Origin: Natrinema sp. HArc-T2
Lineage (GTDB): Archaea > Halobacteriota > Halobacteria > Halobacteriales > Natrialbaceae
Direction of reading: 5' to 3'
DNA: 64,000 bases
NCBI RefSeq assembly: GCF_041821085.1
Contig: NZ_JBGUAZ010000003.1
Location: forward strand, 1 to 64,000
This document shows positions 18,472 to 25,720 of the stretch, in pieces. The notes under the pieces were generated by a model that was not told the origin of the DNA, did no database searches, and saw only the letters and a program-made list of their open reading frames with translations. Position 1 is the first letter of the stretch, and each line of letters opens with the position of its first letter. The position numbers were made by a program, and so were the translations under genes.

Positions 18472-19952
18472 GCCGATCATTCATGTCTGCAGTAGGTGCA
18501 GTGTTCACTGGTAGACTACTCATATTTATTTTAGGGGGACTAATAACACCTCTATTGACACGATTATTAGGTCCGTCGGCCTACGGCCAGTATGCGACTG
18601 CTTTAGCTATTTTTGGAATGGTTAAAATTCTTATGGTGTCCGGGATTGATGTTGGAGCAAAAAAGTACTTCTCCGAAGATCGTTCACTCCAGAACTGGAA
18701 AGAGTATGTCTGGGCCAGTTATGTCCAACTTTCACTCCTGCTTGGCGGAGGATTCGCCTTAGGATTGGTAGTTTTATCACTAAGTGGGGCTATAAGTTTT
18801 TTGCTTGGCAAGTCCTATAGACCGCTATTTTATTTGCTCGCAGTTCTTGCTCTTTTCACTCAATTCCGAACACTGTCGCTTAGTACGTTAATGGGCCTTC
18901 ATTTAGAAAAGTATTCAGAACCTATTAAGACATTAGAAAAAATTATTTTTGGGGTCATTGCAGTCGGTTTGGCGGCACTCGGATATGACGTTTCTGGTGT
19001 GATATTTGGCCATATTTTTTCAGTCGTGGTTACGCTATTAATTTGTTTACTTATTGTTCAAAACCACTTTGATTTAACACAATTCACTAAACGTATCCCG
19101 AAGAAGTTTCCCAAAAAAGAACTCTGGTGGTTCAGCCACACGTCCGTTATTTATGTATTTTTATTATCTTCATTATATCATGTAGACGTGATCTTATTAC
19201 AGATTTTCACAACTGAAGAAGCTGTTGGATATTATAAAGCAGCACTTGTTATTGTGGGTTTACTCTGGTTGTTCCCACAGTCTGTTCAGCAGTCCTTGAT
19301 TCAGTCCGTTGCAGAACTCTGGCAATCTGAGTCAGTTTCGAAGATAAATAAGCTATCTGCTAAAACAACACGGTATGTCTTTCTACTGACTAGCCTCTTG
19401 GCAGTCGGAGTTGCCGTCCTTGCTGATTCATTTGTCCCACTCTATTTCGGTGAAAGCTACTCTCCAGCCGTCACACCCCTTCTACTGCTCCTCCCTGGGA
19501 CTATCTGCTTTGCGATCGCCAGACCGTCACTTGCCATTACAAACGCGAAAGGGAATATGCGACCACTTATTATTGCAACGGGAACGGGAGCGGCGATCAA
19601 TTTATTGTTGAATTTATTACTAATACCAGAGTACAAATTGATGGGTGCTGCGGTTGCAACAACTTTAGGATATACCTCGTTATTACTAACGCAAATACTC
19701 TGTGCCTGGTACGTTGGATACAACCCAATTTCCGGGACTCGGCCGATTCGTGTACTCGTTACGGGACTTGCGACAGGATTAATACTATACGGTGTTGCAG
19801 AGTATTTGTCTAACTCTCTATACAAATTGATCGTAATACCACCACTAGGCGGTATCCTATTTGCGCTGATTGCTCTGGGATCAGGTGCGGTATCGATTGA
19901 TGAACTCCGTACAACTTGGACTAAATTTTCGCAAGATACATATTTGAAATAG
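18468..19952 (+). CDS. Wzx-like polysaccharide flippase (MOP superfamily)
   Basis: A 494-residue protein with about 14 hydrophobic segments in the arrangement of the MATE/Wzx exporter superfamily. Typical sequences are the first helix with GRLLIFILGGLITPLLTRLL followed by GPSAYGQYA, a central ALVIVGLLWLFPQ, and the second half with VLADSFVPLYFGESYSPA and a small-residue-rich ATTLGYTSLLLTQILCAWY. Wzx proteins move lipid-linked oligosaccharides across the membrane. It is coupled to the CapA-like gene by a 4-nt overlap. The low GC content and codon use set it apart from neighbouring genes. Confidence 0.9.
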   Translation: MSRSFMSAVGAVFTGRLLIFILGGLITPLLTRLLGPSAYGQYATALAIFGMVKILMVSGIDVGAKKYFSEDRSLQNWKEYVWASYVQLSLLLGGGFALGLVVLSLSGAISFLLGKSYRPLFYLLAVLALFTQFRTLSLSTLMGLHLEKYSEPIKTLEKIIFGVIAVGLAALGYDVSGVIFGHIFSVVVTLLICLLIVQNHFDLTQFTKRIPKKFPKKELWWFSHTSVIYVFLLSSLYHVDVILLQIFTTEEAVGYYKAALVIVGLLWLFPQSVQQSLIQSVAELWQSESVSKINKLSAKTTRYVFLLTSLLAVGVAVLADSFVPLYFGESYSPAVTPLLLLLPGTICFAIARPSLAITNAKGNMRPLIIATGTGAAINLLLNLLLIPEYKLMGAAVATTLGYTSLLLTQILCAWYVGYNPISGTRPIRVLVTGLATGLILYGVAEYLSNSLYKLIVIPPLGGILFALIALGSGAVSIDELRTTWTKFSQDTYLK

Positions 19953-20099
19953 GAGCTGACATTTTCTAGCGCCAAGCGGATGGTAAAATATAATTATCTT
20001 ATAGATATATGGATTTAATAATTGTGTCTTTATATCGATTCTTCAACTCATATAGTAGAGCTTGAATTTGCGTTTTCAATGTGTGGCTAGTTCTCGAAA

Positions 20100-20600
20100 T
20101 GACATGAATGGTGAGTTTCCGCGGTGAGGAGTCGCTATCGGAGGCGGGCTGCTGCCGACGCGACAGCGTCGCCACTCACGACTGCTGTCCCGATCGATGG
20201 ACAGCTACCGGAAGAATCAGTCGTCGGGTGGTTGGTTCGCTGGAACAGATCTGCGCACATCAAGCGCTGTCCAGACTGCCCGTAGCACCATCTCACAGAA
20301 CTCCGTGAACGGCCACCTCCGGAGGCGGCACCCTCCGTGGCGGGACGCCGCCACGTACCTCCAGTGGAGATACCGCCAGCTGTTCTGGAGCAGCAGGCTC
20401 ACTAGAAACATCACCAGTCGAAGACCAGCGTCTTGAGAACTGGTGAACGCAAGGCTCTGCTTGGCTAATCGGTAGCTCGATTCGATGCCAAAGCGTTTGT
20501 TGTAGTGGTATCGTGCATCTCGTAGTGTGTCGGTGAACGGCGCGTCAGCAGCGGAGGCGTGACGCGCCACTCCGTGTTCGTCGTATCGTCCCTGCTGATA
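20100..20600 (-). mobile_element. ISH3-family transposase, C-terminal fragment
   Basis: On the minus strand a frame at 20217-20570 gives the end of an ISH3-like DDE transposase: YNKRFGIESSYRLAKQSLAF, GLRLVMFLVSLLLQNSWRYL, FTEFCEMVLRAVWTAL and SVPANQPPDD. Coding-like sequence seems to run on to about 20100. The N-terminal and central catalytic parts are missing, so it is a dead remnant. The family assignment rests on the remembered C-terminal pattern. Confidence 0.75.
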
Positions 20601-20706
20601 GACGCCTTCTCATCACTCGCGACTAGTGCGTTGTCGCTGCGAGAACTGCTAACAATCCGGGTATTATTTTAAATACCAGAGCAAAATGGACTGAGAACAC
20701 CGTTCT

Positions 20707-22203
20707 TCACATATAACCGAGATCTTCGAGTTGCTCTACCACCGAATCAGAGAGTTCTTCGCTCTTGTCACCTGTCGTCTCGAGTTTGTTCAGTGCGCTT
20801 CGACAGCAAGAGACCACAGTAGAAGGCGCACCCTCCACCGACGCTTCTTCTCCGTCTTGCCAGGCCCACTCTTCGCCGGTAGAATCGAGCACCACCCGCC
20901 AGTCATCTCGGTACGCGACGACGCTGTGCGTAGACAGCCTGTCAGCGAGGATGCAATCAGGAATGTCCGGATACTTTTCCGCCATTTCCTCACCACCGAC
21001 CGCAGGGTATTCACACAGGATTACGTCTTCAGTCCCCAGAGCATCGGAGACTGCTCCGTTTTCCAGAGACTGGTTTGTCGTCCCGGAAATGAATAGATCG
21101 TATAGCCCGGTTAGGGAGACGTGTCGGTCGAACGTCTTTCCTTCCAGTGCAGGGTGAGCGATGACCAGCGGGACGCGGACCAAGTTCTCGCTGACCGACG
21201 CTTCGTGGCCCATTCTCTGGCGGCCCATGGCGTCGATTTCTCCCAAGTTCTCTCCGTGATCTGCAGTGATAACTATCAGTGTGTCCTCACGGAGACCGGT
21301 TTCTTCGAGTTTCGAGAGGATGCGTTTCAGATGCTCGTCGACAGACTCGACCTCTGCTGCATAGAGATCTCGGACGGTATCCAGATCCTCTTCCCGTACA
21401 CCATCACCACACTCCACCTGCTGGATGAAGTCCCACGGTGCGGTAAGTGAGTTGAGCCGATCGATTTCCGACTGGTTGAGGGCGGTAGAAACGTGTTTGT
21501 CTCGAAATTCTTCGGGGGGATCGTATGGCCAATGACAGTCCATGTAGTTAGCAAAGGCAAAAAACGGACGTGATCCGCTACTGTGCTGCTCAAGTATCTC
21601 AAATAGTGCTTCCGTGTTGTCGGCCGGGTCGTAATCCGGCTCAGAATCGAAGAGACCAGTCGGACATTGCTGTAGCAGTTCGTATTTTATCCCGAGTTGC
21701 GTTCCAGCTACGTTGATAAAATTCGCTGCACTTGCGAGTGGATGCTCATGTCGCAGCACCCGCCTGAGCAGTGTTCGGACGATTTCTGGCTTCGAGTATC
21801 CCTCCTTGTTGAGGTGATTTGCGGCGGATCGAACCGGAAGACCACGCTTGAATGCCGGCTGGCGTCGTGTATAAACAAACTCATCGAACGACACATCGAA
21901 GCCTATGCGAGGACTCGCGAAACCATTTCCTGATACCCCATAGCAGGTGTAGTCTTCTTGATGTAGTTCGTCCAATAAGGGTAGACCGTTGATTTGGTGA
22001 TCAACTCTGTGGACGCCATGTTCGTGCGGATACTGCCCAGCAAAGAGAGAAACGTGGGAAGGGAGTGACCACGTGGCCGGCGCGATCGCGTTTTCGAACC
22101 AGAGGTTATCAGTGGCGAGAGACTCCAGCGTCGGTGCGTGCTGGCGAACGTAATCGAGTCGCGCGGAGTCCCACACCAGAAACAGGATATTAGGGAAATT
22201 CAT
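20707..22203 (-). CDS. Sulfatase-family hydrolase
   Basis: A 498-residue enzyme when started at the ATG at 22203 (MNFPNILFLVWDSARLDYV); 32 further upstream codons have no homology-like sequence. Metal-binding and catalytic regions are FLVWDSARLDY at the start, TWSLPSHVSLFAGQYPHEHG with the nucleophile Ser and supporting His, MDCHWPYDPP, and VITADHGENLGEIDAMGRQR. This is the haloarchaeal serine-type pattern (S-L-P-S-H), distinct from the 9159 gene. It may desulfate glycans, or it may be a phosphotransferase. A TATA-like ATATAA near 22266 lies on its promoter side, just inside the IS6 copy starting at 22295. Confidence 0.85.
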   Translation of the reverse strand: MNFPNILFLVWDSARLDYVRQHAPTLESLATDNLWFENAIAPATWSLPSHVSLFAGQYPHEHGVHRVDHQINGLPLLDELHQEDYTCYGVSGNGFASPRIGFDVSFDEFVYTRRQPAFKRGLPVRSAANHLNKEGYSKPEIVRTLLRRVLRHEHPLASAANFINVAGTQLGIKYELLQQCPTGLFDSEPDYDPADNTEALFEILEQHSSGSRPFFAFANYMDCHWPYDPPEEFRDKHVSTALNQSEIDRLNSLTAPWDFIQQVECGDGVREEDLDTVRDLYAAEVESVDEHLKRILSKLEETGLREDTLIVITADHGENLGEIDAMGRQRMGHEASVSENLVRVPLVIAHPALEGKTFDRHVSLTGLYDLFISGTTNQSLENGAVSDALGTEDVILCEYPAVGGEEMAEKYPDIPDCILADRLSTHSVVAYRDDWRVVLDSTGEEWAWQDGEEASVEGAPSTVVSCCRSALNKLETTGDKSEELSDSVVEQLEDLGYM

Positions 22204-22294
22204 ATCAGCGCACACTCGCTTGACCAAGTTAATATTCACGAAAACGCAACCGAGAGCGAATGAAATATAACTCGACAGATAACTCTCGCCCGCG

Positions 22295-23032
22295 GGCACT
22301 GTCTAGATGAGAGTTTGAGGAACGAGCAGATGGTGGCAAGAAGTGTCCATACAACTCGCCAACCTGCTCAGAGAGAGCGTAGACGTGGATTGTGATGAGG
22401 CTTGGGAGAACGAACGCACCCCGACACCCGTTAGGGTGTTCGGGATGCGCCTGCATTCGATGGGGTTGTCGGTATGGGAAGTCGTCGCTGTGTTGGACGT
22501 ACTTGGCGTCGATCGGTCTCACGGAGCGGTCTGGAACTGGACGCATGATCTCGTGGAGAGCCAGGCAGACCCGCCGACGGCAGCGCCGTCGCGGGTCGCC
22601 GTTGATGAGAAACAGATCGAGGTCGATGGCGAAACGAAATGGCTGTACGCGGCGATCGATACGGAGTCGAAGCTCTTGCTCGAAATCGACGTATACAGCC
22701 GCCGCGGGATCGGTCCCGCGGCGACATTTTTGCATCGGCTAACCGAGAAACACGACGTGTCAGACACGGAGTTTCTGGTTGATGGCGGTGGCTATCTGAC
22801 CGCCCTCTTTCGACACGGTCTGAACGGTCAACTCAACTACACAGACCGGAACCACATCAAAAAATGGTTCCAGACTGTGTCAATGCGAATCGACCGCTTT
22901 CACTCGTTTTGGCGGGACAGTCCAGCCAGTGCACGTCGCTGGCTCAGACGGTTTAGACACCACTACAACCACGATCGGCCGAATCAAGCATTCGATGGCC
23001 GAACGCCAGCTCAGGAGGTGCTGAACTAGACA
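22295..23032 (+). mobile_element. IS6-family insertion sequence, copy 1, right end truncated
   Basis: The left end is GGCACTGTCTAG (22295-22306), identical to copy 2. At the right end CTAGACA is followed by non-matching sequence after about 23032, whereas copy 2 continues to CTAGACAGTGCC. The last few bases of the inverted repeat are thus missing or changed, which may stop this copy from moving on its own. No 8-bp target duplication is visible. Confidence 0.88.
22343..23029 (+). CDS. IS6-family transposase, copy 1
   Basis: A 228-residue DDE transposase starting with GTG at 22343. It has a short helix-turn-helix part (VWEVVAVLDVLGVDRSHGAV), then the catalytic core: SRVAVDEKQIEVDGE (first Asp), LVDGGGYLTALF (second Asp), and a C-terminal RIDRFHSFWR with RRFRHHYNHDRPNQAFDGR carrying the last acidic residue region. 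The protein differs from copy 2 at about 19 positions, several of them non-conservative, such as Trp for Arg at residue 45. Both copies read through without stops. Confidence 0.93.
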   Translation: MSIQLANLLRESVDVDCDEAWENERTPTPVRVFGMRLHSMGLSVWEVVAVLDVLGVDRSHGAVWNWTHDLVESQADPPTAAPSRVAVDEKQIEVDGETKWLYAAIDTESKLLLEIDVYSRRGIGPAATFLHRLTEKHDVSDTEFLVDGGGYLTALFRHGLNGQLNYTDRNHIKKWFQTVSMRIDRFHSFWRDSPASARRWLRRFRHHYNHDRPNQAFDGRTPAQEVLN

Positions 23033-23217
23033 CCTATGAAAGCCTGCTACCCAACCAAACCACGTCTTCGTTCGTATAGTTTTGGGATAGGCTGTAGCAT
23101 TTCCACTAAGAGTAGTCACAATCACTGGCCGGCGCTCTCATAACCTGTGTAACAATCACTCAGGCGGGGGACTTCTTGGAAGAGAGCAGTTGCTAACGCT
23201 AGCAGTAGCCGGCTGCC

Positions 23218-23241
23218 GAGGACCGCCGATCGGCGGTCCTC
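23218..23241. repeat. 24-bp perfect palindrome at the IS110 stop codon
   Basis: The arms are GAGGACCGCCGA and its exact complement, centred on GATC. The palindrome overlaps the TGA of the IS110 transposase on the minus strand. It may act as a terminator or as a structured element end. Confidence 0.75.
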
Positions 23242-24247
23242 AGGCACTCACCCTAGGTGGATCGTAGGCTTCCTTCCGAGTGAGCATATGATGGATAGAG
23301 ACCAGCAGTTTGCGAGCTGTTGCAACGATCGCTATCTGATGGTTCTTCCGGCGTTTGAGCCGAGCATAGAACCGTCCAAGATACAGATCATTACACCGAT
23401 TTACAGCAACGTTCGCACACTGGACGAGGATCCATCGTAAGTCACCGCTTCCGTGCTTCGAGATGTTCCCTTCAGTCCGCGAGTCACCTGACTCGCGGAC
23501 GACTGGATCTAGTCCAGCATAACTCACAACCTGTTTTGCAGCGTCGAACCGGTCAATTTCACCAATCTCGGCTGTGATCAACAAGGATGAATAGAAACTC
23601 ACTCCAGGAATTGTCATCAGTAGCTGCGTCTCCTCCAGAGACGCAGCGCAGCCTTTGATAACATCTTCAAGTCTCTTGATTTGCTCAGTGAGTTTATCAA
23701 TCACTGCGAGGTACGACTCAATCAAGCTCTCTCCGACAACACCCAGCGAGAGATCCTCGCCGGCGAGGAGCTCTCGACCTTCCCTACTGAACGGGCTCCA
23801 CGAATACTCGATTCCATGGTGATCAAGTACAGCGTGAACTTCGTTTTTGAAGTCTGTCCGCTTCTCGACTAGCCGCTTGCGCCCGCGCACAAGTGCGCGG
23901 CGCTCGCGGATCTCATCTGGCGGGACGTAGCTCTCCGCGATCATTCCGGCTCGGCAAAGTTGCGCGAGCAACTTCACATCGAGCCGATCATTTTTGACCT
24001 CGGCACTGCCTATCGCTTTGGTTTGATATGGATCGGCAACTACGACATCAAGATGGTAGCTGAGATTGTCATAGATCGTGTAGTAGTTGATAGTTGCTTC
24101 GATCGCTGCTTCTGATCCAGCGTATTGCTGAGCAAAGTCGTCGAGGTTCGCGTTTTCGACGCGAACCTCTTCGACCACATCACCGTCGTCGTCCAACACA
24201 GCGATGTACGAGTCACGTTTATGAACGTCGATTCCGAGGTAGTACAT
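23240..24247 (-). CDS. IS110-family transposase
   Basis: A 335-residue DEDD recombinase. The N-terminal RuvC-like domain starts YYLGIDVHKRDSYIAV and has AAIEATINYYTIYDNL, VVADPYQTKAIG and VKNDRLDVKLLAQLCRA, which supply the acidic residues. A coiled helix region follows. The C-terminal transposase_20 domain has LLMTIPGVSFYSSLLITAEI, SYAGLDPVVRESG and GNISKHGSGDLRWILVQCA with the catalytic Ser. It is full length. IS110 elements carry a bridge RNA in a non-coding end; the 300 bp before this gene (24248-24550) is the place to look. No element ends were fixed. Confidence 0.93.
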   Translation of the reverse strand: MYYLGIDVHKRDSYIAVLDDDGDVVEEVRVENANLDDFAQQYAGSEAAIEATINYYTIYDNLSYHLDVVVADPYQTKAIGSAEVKNDRLDVKLLAQLCRAGMIAESYVPPDEIRERRALVRGRKRLVEKRTDFKNEVHAVLDHHGIEYSWSPFSREGRELLAGEDLSLGVVGESLIESYLAVIDKLTEQIKRLEDVIKGCAASLEETQLLMTIPGVSFYSSLLITAEIGEIDRFDAAKQVVSYAGLDPVVRESGDSRTEGNISKHGSGDLRWILVQCANVAVNRCNDLYLGRFYARLKRRKNHQIAIVATARKLLVSIHHMLTRKEAYDPPRVSA

Positions 24248-24684
24248 GGCTTCCTCTGAGATGGTAATGCATGGAGGGAGCTACACCTATTCGAGGTCGT
24301 CGCCCGACTGCCTTCGAGTGGTCTGCGTCACTTCTGAATCTTGGCCACGCCGTACGCTGTTCGAATCTGGCGACTCGAGCGAATGCTTCCGAAACGAGTA
24401 TTCAAACCAAACCCCGATCACTCCCGGGCAGTCGGGCTTGGCCTCATGATGGTGCTTCCTTGGCATTTCGGCTAATCAGTGCCACGCGCTTTTCGCGCTG
24501 TCTAGTGTCAGCCTTTGCCACCCCATTCCTTCATCCATGCGTGGGGACTTAGCAGGCTTTCATCCCATCAGTGCTTTCGTAAACCGAGTCGAAAAGCCCT
24601 CAAACAAATCGTTCGAGCAGTTCTCTGATTCAACAACAACGTGCTTCACAAGAGCGAAATATGTAATGGTCTCAAACAGGAGAT
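24248..24684. other. Non-coding region between IS110 and GT2 gene
   Basis: No gene is seen. It contains one arm (24375-24419) of a 45-bp inverted repeat whose partner lies at 25617-25661, and probably the upstream end of the IS110 element. An AGGAG-type site sits just before the ATG at 24685. Confidence 0.5.
24375..24419 (+). repeat. 45-bp inverted repeat, arm 1
   Basis: Begins CTCGAGCGAA and contains CCGAAACGAGTATTCAAACC. It matches the reverse complement of 25617-25661 at 42 of 45 positions. The two arms flank the GT2 gene. Confidence 0.85.
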
Positions 24685-25500
24685 ATGGATACAACCGTTT
24701 CAGTCGTAATGACGACATATGCAGGAGATAACCAATCCGAATTACGAGACTGCTTTACTAGTTTATTAGAACAAGAACGAAAACCCGATGAGGCCATTAT
24801 TGTACGGGGATATAATCTCCCATCTGAACTGGTCGAAGTGATTACTGTGTTCGAAATGAACGCCCCCTTTTCCGTACACGATATTGCTATTGATGAGCAG
24901 GGGCGAGGACATGCTCGAAGGATTGGTGTGGAAAGAGCAACCTCAGAGTTTATTGCTATTATTGATGCTGATGATATAGCGTGTCCAAATCGGTTAAGTC
25001 GACAGTTAGAATATTTCGACGCAAACCCATCCACCGACGTTGTTGGGGGATATATTGGGGAATTTGAAACGGAACCTACCGACATTACATCTGTTCGTGA
25101 AGTGCCGACAAAATCAGATGATATTAAGAGAAGGGCATATTATCGGTGTCCAATTAATCATCCAACAGTTATGTTTCGGCGCGATGCCGTACTTGATGTG
25201 GGAAATTATCGAGAGATGGAATACGGAGAGGATTATGAGCTTTGGTGTCGGCTATTGGCGAATGGTAAGAAGCTCGCTAATATACCTGAAACACTTGTGA
25301 ACGTCCGAGCTACGGAGCTGATAACACGACGTCAAGGGCGCGAAGTTGCCCGTCGTGAAGTCCAATTACAACGTGCTATCGTTCAATCAGGGTTCTATGG
25401 ATGGGGAATCGCATTTGCGAATCTTAGCATTAGAATACCGATTCGCCTCCTTCCGAAACCGTTCTTAAAACGCATCTACCGAAAGTTTCTACGCTCATAA
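24685..25500 (+). CDS. Glycosyltransferase family 2
   Basis: A 271-residue GT-A enzyme that transfers a sugar from a nucleotide donor. It starts TTVSVVMTTYAGDNQSELRD, and the donor-site loop has GRGHARRIGVERATSEFIAI followed by IIDADDIACPNRL, with the DxD-type metal site. Further parts are MFRRDAVLDVGNY and GEDYELWCRLLANGKKL. No membrane helices, so likely cytosolic. It has low GC relative to the AglB-like gene. It is isolated between an IS110 element and an ISH6 end, inside a 45-bp inverted repeat, so it has probably been moved here. Confidence 0.9.
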   Translation: MDTTVSVVMTTYAGDNQSELRDCFTSLLEQERKPDEAIIVRGYNLPSELVEVITVFEMNAPFSVHDIAIDEQGRGHARRIGVERATSEFIAIIDADDIACPNRLSRQLEYFDANPSTDVVGGYIGEFETEPTDITSVREVPTKSDDIKRRAYYRCPINHPTVMFRRDAVLDVGNYREMEYGEDYELWCRLLANGKKLANIPETLVNVRATELITRRQGREVARREVQLQRAIVQSGFYGWGIAFANLSIRIPIRLLPKPFLKRIYRKFLRS

Positions 25501-25503
25501 TTC

Positions 25504-25615
25504 GGTCGTGTCTCAAACTCGTCTAGAGTAGTAACTGACTCCTGTGGAAGCAGGGTCTCCTCTGGTACCTACCCCGAAGTGACCCATGCACGCCGAAATC
25601 AACGTGCGGTTGAGT
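25504..25615 (+). mobile_element. ISH6-family element, left-end fragment
   Basis: Starts GGTCGTGTCTCAAACTC and runs to the first codons of an ISH6 transposase (MHAEINVR from 25586), after which similarity stops. It matches the reverse complement of 4075-4186. Only the element end is left. Confidence 0.75.
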
Positions 25616-25616
25616 A

Positions 25617-25661
25617 ATCGGTATTTGGTTTGAATACTCGTTTCGGAAGCGTTCGCTCGAG
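25617..25661 (-). repeat. 45-bp inverted repeat, arm 2
   Basis: Reverse-complement partner of 24375-24419 with three mismatches. It begins directly where the ISH6 fragment ends, so the break in ISH6 may be tied to the arrival of this repeat. Confidence 0.85.
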
Positions 25662-25720
25662 GCTCTGCTCACTGATGGCTGCCAAACGCACCGACCGTCC
25701 GCCCATACTGACCGGAACGC

